DNA of 64,000 nt from Micromonospora polyrhachis. Its GTDB lineage: Bacteria; Actinomycetota; Actinomycetes; Mycobacteriales; Micromonosporaceae. The notes beneath the pieces were generated by a model, which was given only the letters and a program-made list of their open reading frames with translations, was not told where the DNA came from and ran no database searches. Positions within the stretch are counted from its first letter, which is position 1. Each line of letters begins with the position of its first letter. The DNA lies in contig NZ_JACHJW010000001.1 in NCBI RefSeq assembly GCF_014203835.1, positions 1,178,001 to 1,242,000 of the forward strand. The letters are read 5' to 3'. Shown here piece by piece: positions 25,559 through 34,567 of this stretch. The position numbers were made by a program, and so were the translations under genes.

Positions 25559-27157
25559 ATGTACGACCCGACCGGGCCGGAACCCGGCCCCCGCGCCGGG
25601 CGCCGGGAGTGGATCGGGCTGGCCGTACTGGCCCTGCCCACCCTGCTGGTGTCCCTTGACATGAGCGTGCTGTTCCTGGCGCTACCGCAACTGAGCGAGG
25701 AGTTGGGGGCCGGCGGCAACGAGCAGCTGTGGATCCTGGACAGCTACGGCTTCCTGGTCGCCGGGTTCCTGGTCACCATGGGCACGCTCGGTGACCGGAT
25801 CGGCCGACGCCGGCTGCTGCTGATCGGGGCGAGCGCCTTTGCCGCCGCCTCGGTGCTGGCCGCGTACGCCCCCAGCACCGAGCTGCTGATCGCGGCGCGG
25901 GCCCTGCTGGGCATCGCCGGGGCGACGTTGATGCCATCGACACTGGCCCTGATCAGGAACATGTTCCACGACGACCGGCAACGCGGGGTGGCCATCGCGG
26001 TCTGGATGAGCTGCTTCATGGCCGGCAACACGATCGGGCCACTGATCGGTGGCGTACTACTGGAGTGGTTCTGGTGGGGCTCGGTCTTCCTGCTCGGCGT
26101 ACCGGTGATGGTGTTGCTGGTGCTGACCGCGCCCGCGCTGCTGCCCGAACACCGTGACCCCGATCCCGGCCGGCTGGACCTGATCAGTGTGGCGCTGTCG
26201 TTGGGCGCGATCCTGCCGGTGGTCTACGGCCTGAAGGAGCTGGCCACGGAGGGCTGGCGCCCCGGCCCGGCGGCGGCCGTCGTGCTCGGCGTGGCACTGG
26301 GCTGGCTGTTCGTACGCCGCCAGCACCGGTTGCCCCACCCGCTGCTGGACCTGCGGCTCTTTGCCGATCGGACGTTCCGCGCCGCGCTGGGCATCAACTT
26401 CCTCGGCGCGGTGCTGATGTCGGGGACCTTCCTGTTCATCCCGCTCTACCTGCGGTTGGTGGAGGGGCTGTCCCCGTTGCAGGCCGGGCTCTGGCTGGTG
26501 CCGCAGTCACTGGCGATGATCGCCAGCACCCAGCTGACCCCGTACCTCGCGGGGCGGTTCCGTCCGGCGTACGTGATGGCGGGTGCGCTGGTGGTCGCCG
26601 CCGTCGGTGGCCTACTGCTCAGCCAGGTCGGACCGGTCGGTGGTCGGACGCTGCTGGTGGTCGGTTTCCTGCTGGCCTGTGTCGGTGTCGCCCCGCCCTC
26701 CGCACTGGCCACCGGCCTGGTCGTCGGCTCCGCCCCGCCGGGTAAGGCCGGGGCGACAGCATCCGTGTCGGAGACCAGCGGGGAACTCGGGGTGGCGCTC
26801 GGCCTGGCCACCCTGGGCAGCCTCGGTGCGGCCGCCTATCGTGATCAACTGGTTCTTCCGGATGGGGTGCCGGGTCGGCTCGCCGAGACCGCCCGGGAGA
26901 GCCTGGCGGGAGCGATCGCCGCCAGTGGTCAACTGTCCACCGGCTCGGCCGCCGCGCTCGTCGACAGTGCCCGGGGAGCCTTCACGAGCGGGCTCAACGT
27001 CGTGGGCGGGGTCGGCGCGCTCCTCTTCCTCGCCCTGGCCATCCTGGCGGTCGCCACCCTGCGGCGGGTGGATCCCACTGGTCAGTCCCACGTGGATCCG
27101 CCGCAGACCGACTCCGGCTCCGACTCCGGTGAGGCGGTCCGGTCCGCCCCGGTCTGA
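25559..27157 (+). CDS. MFS drug exporter, DHA2 (EmrB/QacA) type, 532 aa
   Basis: I start it at ATG 25559 with GGAAGGAA upstream; GTG 25514 is in frame but would sit almost at the predicted transcription start. There are about 14 hydrophobic helices, and the MFS motif A GTLGDRIGRRRLLLIG after helix 2. Helix 1 carries LPTLLVSLDMSVLFLALPQL, typical of DHA2 proton-driven multidrug exporters. The C-terminal tail is acidic and Ser/Asp-rich. An ECF42-type promoter precedes it, so export is probably part of the stress response run by the neighbouring sigma factor. The substrate is unknown. Confidence 0.92.
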   Translation: MYDPTGPEPGPRAGRREWIGLAVLALPTLLVSLDMSVLFLALPQLSEELGAGGNEQLWILDSYGFLVAGFLVTMGTLGDRIGRRRLLLIGASAFAAASVLAAYAPSTELLIAARALLGIAGATLMPSTLALIRNMFHDDRQRGVAIAVWMSCFMAGNTIGPLIGGVLLEWFWWGSVFLLGVPVMVLLVLTAPALLPEHRDPDPGRLDLISVALSLGAILPVVYGLKELATEGWRPGPAAAVVLGVALGWLFVRRQHRLPHPLLDLRLFADRTFRAALGINFLGAVLMSGTFLFIPLYLRLVEGLSPLQAGLWLVPQSLAMIASTQLTPYLAGRFRPAYVMAGALVVAAVGGLLLSQVGPVGGRTLLVVGFLLACVGVAPPSALATGLVVGSAPPGKAGATASVSETSGELGVALGLATLGSLGAAAYRDQLVLPDGVPGRLAETARESLAGAIAASGQLSTGSAAALVDSARGAFTSGLNVVGGVGALLFLALAILAVATLRRVDPTGQSHVDPPQTDSGSDSGEAVRSAPV

Positions 27158-27201
27158 CCCGTCACGCCATGCCACCGCAGCACACACGAACAGGGAAACA
27201 A

Positions 27202-28002
27202 ATGAACAAGGTAACTTCCGCTGACGGCACCACCGTCGCCGCCGCACACTCAGGGGACGGTCCGGCCGTCGTCCTGGTGGGCGGTGCCCTCCAGCACCGG
27301 GCGATCGACCCGAGTACGCAGCAACTGGTCGCGCTGCTCGCCCCGGACTTCACCGTCTGGCACTACGAACGTCGGGGGCGGGGCGACAGCGGCGACACCC
27401 TGCCGTACGCGGTCGACCGGGAGATCGAGGACCTCGCCGCGGTGATCGCGGCGGCCGGCGGCTCGGCGGCCGTCTACGGGATGTCCTCCGGCGCGGCGCT
27501 CGCCCTGCGGGCCGCCGCCAGCGGTTTGCCGATCACCCGCCTGGCGCTCTACGAGCCTCCGCTCATCGTCGACGAGAGCCGGCCCCCGCTGCCGGCCGAC
27601 TACCTGCCCCGGCTCGCCGCGCTGCCGGCGGCCGGCCGCCGGGGCGACGCGGTCGCGCTGTTCATGACCGATGCGGTGGGCGTCCCCGCCGAGGAGGTCG
27701 CCGGAATGCGCCAGGCACCGGTCTGGTCGGCGTTCGAGGCAGTGGCGCACACGCTGGCCTACGACGGTGCCGTGATGGGCGACACCATGTCGGGTCAGCC
27801 ACTGCCGACCCAGTGGGCGACCTCGGTCACCGTGCCCACACTGGTCATCGACGGTGGGGCGAGCGAGGGGTGGGCGCGGACCTCGGTGGCGGAGTTGGCG
27901 GAGCTGCTGCCGGCGGGGCAGCGGCGCAGCCTGGACGGTCAGACGCACGCGGTGGACCCGGCGGTCCTCGCTCCGGTGCTGGCGGAGTTCCTGCGCGGCT
28001 GA
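27202..28002 (+). CDS. Alpha/beta hydrolase, 266 aa
   Basis: The product begins MNKVTSADGTTVAAAHSGDG; ATG 27202 is preceded by CAGGGAA, and an in-frame ATG at 27169 would add 11 residues. The fold marks are VVLVGGALQHR (oxyanion region), YERRGRGDSGD, nucleophile elbow YGMSSGAAL (Ser), late Asp in TLVIDGGAS and a terminal His in DGQTHAVDP. It follows the MFS exporter by 44 bases in the same direction, so it is probably in the ECF42 regulon. Substrate unknown; detoxification of the compound exported next door is a guess. Confidence 0.88.
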   Translation: MNKVTSADGTTVAAAHSGDGPAVVLVGGALQHRAIDPSTQQLVALLAPDFTVWHYERRGRGDSGDTLPYAVDREIEDLAAVIAAAGGSAAVYGMSSGAALALRAAASGLPITRLALYEPPLIVDESRPPLPADYLPRLAALPAAGRRGDAVALFMTDAVGVPAEEVAGMRQAPVWSAFEAVAHTLAYDGAVMGDTMSGQPLPTQWATSVTVPTLVIDGGASEGWARTSVAELAELLPAGQRRSLDGQTHAVDPAVLAPVLAEFLRG

Positions 28003-28172
28003 ACCCGCCGGCCGGGGCGGGCCGGACGGTGGCCCAGCCCGGCCCCGCCAGCGGGCCGCCAGGCTCGGCGAGCGGGCCGGCACCGCGAGTCACTTGGCGG
28101 GCTGTCGTACCGGTGGGGCAGGATGCAGGGCGTGTGCCGTGACCTGACGCCGACCGCGACCGGAGTGACCCG

Positions 28173-29927
28173 ATGATCGCCGACGAACCGGGAGGGCCGG
28201 GCGAGGAGGTCGGCAAGGTGCTCGGCACCGCCGACGCCACCCCACTCCAGTTCTGGACCGCGGTCACCCCGGGTAACTACCTGCAACTCGACGACGTGGT
28301 GGTCACCCGCCGTGACCTGCCCGATCGGGAGCCGGTCACCATCGCCGGGGTGGTGACCCAGGTCCGGGCCCGACACGAGGGGGCCCAGTTCGACTCGGAC
28401 GTCTTCGCCATCGCCGACGGCACGCTGCCGGCGATGGTGCAGGAGGCCGCCGAGATCACCACCACCCGGGTGGACCCGGAGTTCTACGTACCGCCCGCCC
28501 CGGGTGCGCCGGTCTACCGGGCCGAGGGCGACGCCCGGGCGCGGGCGCTGCACTTCGACCGGATGGAGCGGCGGATCCCGATGGGCACCGGCCGGGACGG
28601 GGTGCCGGTCTACCTCAACGCCGACTTCCTCGACGGCACCCGGGGCGCGCACGTCTCCATCTCCGGCATCTCCGGGGTGGCCACCAAGACCAGTTTCGCC
28701 ACCTTTCTGCTCTACTCGGTCTTCCGCTCCGGACAACTCGGCCCCGACGGGATCAACTCGAAGGCGCTGATCTTCAACGTCAAGGGTGAGGACCTGCTCT
28801 TCCTCGACCATCCCAACACCCGGCTGGACGCGACGACCACGGCGGCGTACGCGAAACTCGGCCTGGCCGCCGGGGCCTTCCCGGACGTCCGGGTCTACGC
28901 CCCGCCCCGGGCCGGCGACGCCTCCGGCACGCCCGACGTGAGCAGCCGGCCCGCCGGGGTGGACAGCTTCTACTGGACCCTGAGCGAGTTCTGCGCCGAC
29001 CGGCTGCTGCCGTACGTCTTCGCCGACGCCGACGACGAACGCCAGCAGTACACGATGGTGGTGCACTCGGTCACCGCGCACCTGGCCCGCTACGCCCAAC
29101 CGGCCGACGGTGGGGTGAGCATCGACGGGGTCCGCCTCGGCTCCTACCCCGACCTGGTGGACCACATCGTCGAGCAGCTCACCGACGAGGAGACCCGCTC
29201 CGACTGGGCCGGCAGCGCGATCAACACCGGCACGGTCAACGCCTTCGCCCGCCGGCTGATCGGCAGCAAGCGGGACCTGGCCCGGCTGATCCGGGGCGAC
29301 CTGGCCACCCGCCGGCCGCACCGGATCAACACCGACGAGAGCGCCCAGGTCACCGTCGTCGACCTGCACAACCTGCCGGACCGGGCACAGCGCTTCGTGG
29401 TCGGCGTCACCCTCAAGACCGAGTTCGAGAACAAGGAGAAGAAGGGCGCCAAGCCGCTGCTCTTCGTCGTACTCGACGAGCTGAACAAGTACGCCCCGCG
29501 CGACGGCTCCTCCCCGATCAAGGAGGTGCTACTGGACATCGCCGAACGGGGCCGTTCACTCGGGGTGATCCTGATCGGCGCGCAGCAGACCGCCAGCGAG
29601 GTCGAGCGGCGGATCGTCACCAACTCGGCGATCCGGGTGGTCGGCCGGCTCGACCCGGCCGAGGCGTCCCGACCGGAGTACGGCTTCCTGCCGCCGGCCC
29701 AGCGGCAACGCGCGCTGCTGGCCAAACCCGGCACGATGTTCGTCAACCAGCCGGACATCCCGGTGCCGTTGTGCCTGGAGTTCCCCTTCCCGGCCTGGGC
29801 GACCCGGGTCTCCGAGGCCGGTCCGGCCCCGTCGGGGACGCTGCGTTCGATCACCCAGGCCGCCGACCCGTTCGCGGTGGTCGGTGCCCGGTCCGGCGCG
29901 CTCACCGACGACGACATCCCGTTCTGA
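28173..29927 (+). CDS. herA: HerA-like DNA-translocating ATPase (HAS-barrel + DUF87), 584 aa
   Basis: The N-terminal ~130 residues look like a HAS barrel (TPGNYLQLDDVVVT, TIAGVVTQVRARHEG), followed by a FtsK/HerA-type ATPase. The P-loop is GISGVATKT (165-173), unusual because the residue before the Lys is Thr, not Gly. Walker B is LFVVLDELNKYAPRDG (Asp435-Glu436), and VILIGAQQTASEVERRIVTNSAIRVVGR holds the sensor Gln and a candidate Arg finger. HerA forms a hexamer that threads DNA and works with the nuclease NurA and Mre11-Rad50 in resecting DNA ends. The next three genes encode just those partners. ATG 28173 follows GGAG. Confidence 0.85.
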   Translation: MIADEPGGPGEEVGKVLGTADATPLQFWTAVTPGNYLQLDDVVVTRRDLPDREPVTIAGVVTQVRARHEGAQFDSDVFAIADGTLPAMVQEAAEITTTRVDPEFYVPPAPGAPVYRAEGDARARALHFDRMERRIPMGTGRDGVPVYLNADFLDGTRGAHVSISGISGVATKTSFATFLLYSVFRSGQLGPDGINSKALIFNVKGEDLLFLDHPNTRLDATTTAAYAKLGLAAGAFPDVRVYAPPRAGDASGTPDVSSRPAGVDSFYWTLSEFCADRLLPYVFADADDERQQYTMVVHSVTAHLARYAQPADGGVSIDGVRLGSYPDLVDHIVEQLTDEETRSDWAGSAINTGTVNAFARRLIGSKRDLARLIRGDLATRRPHRINTDESAQVTVVDLHNLPDRAQRFVVGVTLKTEFENKEKKGAKPLLFVVLDELNKYAPRDGSSPIKEVLLDIAERGRSLGVILIGAQQTASEVERRIVTNSAIRVVGRLDPAEASRPEYGFLPPAQRQRALLAKPGTMFVNQPDIPVPLCLEFPFPAWATRVSEAGPAPSGTLRSITQAADPFAVVGARSGALTDDDIPF

Positions 29928-29939
29928 TCGGGGCAGCTC

Positions 29940-31085
29940 ATGAAGATCCTGCACACCTCCGACTGGCACGTCGGCAAGGTCCTCAAGGGACAATCCCGGC
30001 TCCGGGAGCACGTCGACGTGTTGGCCCAGGTGGTCGAGATCGCCCGCGCCGAACGCCCGGACCTGGTCGTCGTCGCCGGTGACCTCTACGACACGGCGGC
30101 ACCCACCCCGGATGCCACCCGGCTGGTCACCCGGGCGCTCTCCGCGCTGCGCAACACCGGGGCGCAGGTGGTGGCGATCGGCGGCAACCACGACAACGGG
30201 GCCGCCCTGGACGCGCTGCGCCCCTGGGCCGACGCGGCCGGGGTGGCGCTGCGCGGCACCGTCCGGGAGACCGCCGCCGAGCACATCGTCGACGGCGAGA
30301 CCGCCGACGGCGAGCGGTGGCGGATCGTCGCCCTGCCGTTCCTGTCCCAGCGGTACGCGGTCCGCGCGGTCGAGATGTACGAGCTGACCGCCGCCGAGGC
30401 GGTGCAGACCTACGCCGATCACATGAAACGGCTGATCGGACGGCTCGCCGAGGACTTCTCCGCCCCCGACCGCGTGCACCTGTTCACCGCCCATCTGACC
30501 GTGGTGGGTGCCCGGCTCGGCGGGGGCGAGCGGGAGGCGCACACGGTGATGAACTACGCCGTACCGGCCTCGGTCTTCCCCACCAACACGCACTACGTGG
30601 CGCTCGGCCACCTGCACCGCGCCCAGCAGGTGCTCGGCCCGTGCCCGATCCGCTACAGCGGCAGTCCGCTCGCCGTCGACTTCGGCGAGGAGGAGAACAC
30701 CCCGTCGGTCACCATCGTCGAGGTCACCGCCACCACCACCGCCAAGGTACGCGAGGTGCCGGTCACCGTCGGCACGCCACTGCGTACCGTCCGGGGCACC
30801 CTCGACGAGCTGGCCGCCATCGACGACTCGGACGCCTGGCTGCGGGTGTACGTCCGGGAGACGCCCCGCGCCGGGCTGCGCGAGGAGGTGCAGGAACTGC
30901 TCCCCCGGGCCCTGGAGGTACGCGTCGACCCGGAACTGCTGGCCGCCGCCGGGCCCCCACGCACCGCCCAGCGGGCCGGCCGCTCGCCCCGCGACCTGTT
31001 CGGCGACTACCTGACCAGCCGGGGCCACACCGACGACGACGTACGTGACCTGTTCCACCAGCTCCTGGAGGAGGTGGAGAAGTAG
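29940..31085 (+). CDS. sbcD: SbcD/Mre11-type exonuclease, 381 aa
   Basis: This is a metallophosphoesterase with all five motifs visible: DWH (8-10), GDLYD (Asp48), GNHD (83-85), the FTAHLT His, and GHLH (223-226). The C-terminal ~110 residues form the cap that contacts SbcC. SbcD/Mre11 cuts DNA ends and hairpins with Mn2+. It begins 12 bases after herA and its stop overlaps the GTG of sbcC by one base, so the three genes are tightly coupled. The product is slightly shorter than E. coli SbcD (400 aa). Confidence 0.95.
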   Translation: MKILHTSDWHVGKVLKGQSRLREHVDVLAQVVEIARAERPDLVVVAGDLYDTAAPTPDATRLVTRALSALRNTGAQVVAIGGNHDNGAALDALRPWADAAGVALRGTVRETAAEHIVDGETADGERWRIVALPFLSQRYAVRAVEMYELTAAEAVQTYADHMKRLIGRLAEDFSAPDRVHLFTAHLTVVGARLGGGEREAHTVMNYAVPASVFPTNTHYVALGHLHRAQQVLGPCPIRYSGSPLAVDFGEEENTPSVTIVEVTATTTAKVREVPVTVGTPLRTVRGTLDELAAIDDSDAWLRVYVRETPRAGLREEVQELLPRALEVRVDPELLAAAGPPRTAQRAGRSPRDLFGDYLTSRGHTDDDVRDLFHQLLEEVEK

Positions 31086-33559
31086 TGCGCCCCCTGCGGC
31101 TCGACATGTCCGGGTTCACCGTCTTCCGCGACGACACCACGGTCGACTTCACCGACGCGGACTTCTTCGCCCTGGTCGGCCCGACCGGCTCGGGCAAGTC
31201 GACCGTGTTGGACGCGATCTGCTTCGCCCTCTACGGCACGGTGCCCCGCTGGGGCGGTGCCCGGGGCATCGCCAACGCGCTGGCACCGTCGGCGACCGAG
31301 GCCCGGGTCCGGCTGGTGTTCGAGTCGGCCGGTGCCCGCTATGTGGCGACCCGGGTGATCCGGCGCGACGGGCGGGGCAACGTCAAGACCGGCAACGCCG
31401 GTCTGCAACTCATGCCCGCCGGCTTCGACGTGACCAAACTGGACACCGGGATGAGCCCGGACGACCTGGGTGAGGTGATCGCCGGCACCCCGGCCGAGAT
31501 GGAGCAGGCGGTACTCGACGCGGTCGGGCTGCCGTACGAGCAGTTCACCAGTTGCGTGGTGCTGCCGCAGGGGCAGTTCGCCGACTTCCTGCACGCCAAG
31601 CCGGCGGCCCGGCAGGAGATCCTGGTCAACCTGCTCGGGTTGGGCGTCTACGAGAAGGTCCAGAAGCAGGCCACCGCCCGGGCCACCGAGGCCGAGGCGC
31701 GGGTCACCGCCGTGGACCGGCTGCTGGGCGGGCTGACCGGGGTGGACAACGAGGCTCTGGCTGCGGCGGAGGCACAGGTCACCGCGATGCATACCCTCGC
31801 CGCTGCCGTCGAGGACGCCGTACCGGAGCTGCACCGGGCACAGCGGACGGCGGCCGAGGCGACGGCCGGGCTGACCGCCCTGGACGCCGAGATCGCCGAA
31901 CTGGACGCGGTTCGCCCCCCGGCCGGGGTGGACGCCGTCGCCCGGGCGGTGGCGGTGGCCCGGGGCGAGATCGCCGACACGTCCGCCGCCGTCGCGCTGG
32001 CCGAGGAGCGGGAGGAGAAGGTCCGGGGCGAGCTGGCCGGGGCCGGCGATCCGGCCGCGCTGCGGCTGCTGCTGCGGGCGCACACCGACCGGGACCGGCT
32101 GGCCGGCGAGGCGGACACCCTGCGGACCGGGCTGGTCACCGCCGAGGCCGAGCACACCCGGGCGGTCGAGGCGCTCGGGCAGGCCCGGACCAAGGCCGAC
32201 CGGGCCACCGATGCGTTGGAGGAGGCCCGCCGGGCCTACCAGGAGGCACAGACCGCCGACCGGGCCGCCGCGCTGCGCGCCCAGCTCACCGCCGGAGACG
32301 ACTGCCCGGTCTGCACCCAGCCGGTGCACACCGTGCCCGCCGTACCGGCCGGAGCAGCGGTGACCGCCGCGGAGGCCACCGGCAAGGCGGCCCGGGCCAC
32401 CGCCGACGCCGCCGCCCGACTGGTCGCCGAACGGGACGCCGCCGCCCGGGAACTGCAACGCGCTTTGGACCGGGCCCGGGACCGGCACGACCAGCTCGAC
32501 GCCCGGCTGGCCGACCTGGATGCCCAACTGGCCGACTCCCCCGGGTCGGCGGCACTGGAACGGGAGTTGGCGGCGGTCTCCGCGTTGCAGCGCGACCTCG
32601 ACGAGGCGGGTACGGCGGTGCGGGCGGCCCGGGAGTCCGCCCGGCGGGCCCGGGACGGCTTCGACACCGCCGAGGACCGGCTCCGCGCGGCGTGGCGGGA
32701 CTTCGACACCGCCCGGGACCGGGTGGCCCGGCTGGGTCCGCCCGCCGCCGACCGGGACGACGTGGCGGCGGCCTGGGCCGCGCTCTGCGACTGGGCCACG
32801 GTGCAGGTGCTGCGCCGCCGGGCCGACCGGGTCGACGTGGCCGGGGCGGTCACCGAGGCGCATGCCGCCGCCGAGGCGGCCCGAGATCGGATCGCCGGGC
32901 TCTTCACCGCCGCCGGACTGGCTCCCGACGACGACCCCGCACGCGGCGCGGCGGTGGCGGTGGAACGCGCCGAGGCCGAGCAGCGGCGGCTGACCGAACG
33001 CCGCGACCAGGCCCGACAGTTGACCGAGGAGCGGGCTGGGCACGAGCACGAGGCTCGGGTCGCCAAAACCCTCGCCGGGCACCTGCGGGCCAACAACTTC
33101 GAGCGGTGGCTGTTGGCCGAGGCGCTCGACCTGCTGGTCGAGGGGGCGTCGGGGATCCTGCGGGAGCTTTCCGCCGGGCAATACGAACTGGCCCACGACA
33201 AGGGCGAGTTCTTCGTGGTCGACCACCACGACGCGGGGCTGCGCCGGGCGGTGCGGACCCTCTCCGGCGGGGAGACGTTCCAGGCGTCGCTCTCCCTTGC
33301 GCTGGCCCTGTCGGAGCAGTTGGCCGGTATGTCCACCACCTCGGCCAGCCTGGAGTCGATCGTGCTCGACGAGGGGTTCGGCACGCTGGACGCGGCCACC
33401 CTGGACACGGTGGCGGCGACGTTGGAGAGTCTGGCCGCCCGGGGTGACCGGATGGTGGGCGTGGTGACCCACGTACCGGCCCTGGCCGAACGGGTGCCGG
33501 TCCGGTTCGAGGTACGCAAGGATGCCCGCACGGCCCACATCGAACGCGCTGGCCTATAG
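31085..33559 (+). CDS. sbcC: SbcC/Rad50-type ATPase, 824 aa
   Basis: The P-loop VGPTGSGKST is near residue 33. Two long Ala/Arg/Glu-rich coiled-coil arms are separated by a zinc hook CPVC (407-410) almost exactly in the middle. The C-terminal half has the ABC signature LSGGETF (~726) and Walker B VLDEGFGTLD (Asp762). SbcC/Rad50 tethers DNA ends and gates the SbcD nuclease. At 824 residues it is shorter than E. coli SbcC (1048), mostly in the coils. GTG start 31085. Co-transcribed with herA, sbcD and the NurA-like gene. Confidence 0.95.
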   Translation: MRPLRLDMSGFTVFRDDTTVDFTDADFFALVGPTGSGKSTVLDAICFALYGTVPRWGGARGIANALAPSATEARVRLVFESAGARYVATRVIRRDGRGNVKTGNAGLQLMPAGFDVTKLDTGMSPDDLGEVIAGTPAEMEQAVLDAVGLPYEQFTSCVVLPQGQFADFLHAKPAARQEILVNLLGLGVYEKVQKQATARATEAEARVTAVDRLLGGLTGVDNEALAAAEAQVTAMHTLAAAVEDAVPELHRAQRTAAEATAGLTALDAEIAELDAVRPPAGVDAVARAVAVARGEIADTSAAVALAEEREEKVRGELAGAGDPAALRLLLRAHTDRDRLAGEADTLRTGLVTAEAEHTRAVEALGQARTKADRATDALEEARRAYQEAQTADRAAALRAQLTAGDDCPVCTQPVHTVPAVPAGAAVTAAEATGKAARATADAAARLVAERDAAARELQRALDRARDRHDQLDARLADLDAQLADSPGSAALERELAAVSALQRDLDEAGTAVRAARESARRARDGFDTAEDRLRAAWRDFDTARDRVARLGPPAADRDDVAAAWAALCDWATVQVLRRRADRVDVAGAVTEAHAAAEAARDRIAGLFTAAGLAPDDDPARGAAVAVERAEAEQRRLTERRDQARQLTEERAGHEHEARVAKTLAGHLRANNFERWLLAEALDLLVEGASGILRELSAGQYELAHDKGEFFVVDHHDAGLRRAVRTLSGGETFQASLSLALALSEQLAGMSTTSASLESIVLDEGFGTLDAATLDTVAATLESLAARGDRMVGVVTHVPALAERVPVRFEVRKDARTAHIERAGL

Positions 33560-33576
33560 GGCTACCAGGAGGCATT

Positions 33577-34542
33577 GTGACCCGCTGGCATGTGGACGGC
33601 TGGAACCCGGCCTACGGCACGTCGTTCGACCAGGGCGAGGCCGCTGGTGGCCCCACCACCGAGAGCAGCGCACAGGTCGACACCGACGTCGAGCTGAAGT
33701 CCGATCAGTGGCGTCCGCTGTCGGCCCCGGCCGGGCTGCTCCCGCCACCGGTGGTGCTGCTCGTCGACGGGGTACGTCGCATCGACGCGGGACTGTGGAG
33801 CCGGGAGTCGGACGGAACTTCGTACCCGGGGATCGCCGCCTCGTACGCGGCCGGTGTGGTCCGCTGTGACCTGGCCCGGGGGGCGGCCGAGCTGGTGACC
33901 CGCCGGGTCGACCGGGGGTTGTTCACGGCGAGCCAGGAGGCTCCGGAGCTGATCGCCGGCACGGTCCGTTACCGGGTGCACCGGGTCGGCACCAGCGACG
34001 CGGCAAAGCTCAGCCAGACCGTGCAGGGGCCGCTGACCGAGCTGGAGGTGGAGGTCTCCACCGAGGCCCGCCGGGGCACGGTGGGTGACGACGATCTGCT
34101 CATCGTGGACGGGCCGCTACGGCGCCGGCGCAACCTGCCGCGCACCCTGGGCTACGTCAAGACACAGCAGGGAAAATACCTGTCGGCACAGCTCGCGGCG
34201 GTGGTGACCGCGCTGGAGCCGGGCCAGCGCTGCCCGGTGTTCCGGGTCGGTACGGCCTGGGGCGGCTACTCGTGGTATTTGCGGCTGCCCGGCCCGTCCG
34301 GTGCACCCTGGGCGGGCATCGTCCGCGTCGAGTGTTCCACCGAGCTGGAGGTGGCCGAGGCGATCGCCCTGGCCGATCTGTCCCTGGTGACGCTGCCGCC
34401 GTTCGCCTCCACCTCGTACAAGGATCCTCGGGCCCCGCAGAACCTGATTCCGATCGCCGGGCTGGAGCGCCGACTGCGCAGTCTGCTCGGCGACGCCCGC
34501 CTGCTGCACCGCGCGCTGACCATCGGCGCCGCCCGGCGTTGA
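33577..34542 (+). CDS. nurA: NurA-like nuclease, 321 aa
   Basis: GTG 33577 has a perfect AGGAGG upstream and lies 17 bases after sbcC. The pattern fits the NurA nuclease fold: a hydrophobic strand ending in Asp64-Gly (VVLLVDGVRRIDAG), a second strand LLIVDGPLR (Asp178) followed by LGYVKTQQGKYL, a strand GIVRVECSTELE with Glu, and a C-terminal helix with LHRAL carrying a His. NurA proteins use Asp/Glu residues and a C-terminal His/Tyr with Mn2+. The position next to herA-sbcD-sbcC supports the assignment strongly. Sequence similarity alone would be weak, so automatic annotation may call it hypothetical. Confidence 0.65.
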   Translation: MTRWHVDGWNPAYGTSFDQGEAAGGPTTESSAQVDTDVELKSDQWRPLSAPAGLLPPPVVLLVDGVRRIDAGLWSRESDGTSYPGIAASYAAGVVRCDLARGAAELVTRRVDRGLFTASQEAPELIAGTVRYRVHRVGTSDAAKLSQTVQGPLTELEVEVSTEARRGTVGDDDLLIVDGPLRRRRNLPRTLGYVKTQQGKYLSAQLAAVVTALEPGQRCPVFRVGTAWGGYSWYLRLPGPSGAPWAGIVRVECSTELEVAEAIALADLSLVTLPPFASTSYKDPRAPQNLIPIAGLERRLRSLLGDARLLHRALTIGAARR

Positions 34543-34543
34543 T

Positions 34544-34567
34544 GTGGGGGAAGGACCCCTTCCTCAC
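34544..34567. terminator. Hairpin between convergent nurA-like and rtcB genes
   Basis: GGAAGG/CCTTCC with flanking G/C pairs forms a short stem between the two stop codons. It overlaps the rtcB stop and resembles the core of the hairpin at 7596-7650. Confidence 0.5.

Noticed and set aside
27939-29369. 476-codon minus-strand frame over the HerA-like gene
   Set aside because: Shadow frame; the plus-strand protein has clear ATPase motifs and a ribosome site.
31007-33538. 843-codon open frame on the minus strand across sbcC
   Set aside because: It is antisense to a gene with all SbcC motifs; long shadow frames are expected in very high-GC coding DNA.
28173-34542. The HerA-SbcCD-NurA unit as an anti-phage defence island
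   Set aside because: No toxin, integrase or other defence genes surround it and codon use is native; a repair role is simpler, though HerA-nuclease defence pairs do exist.
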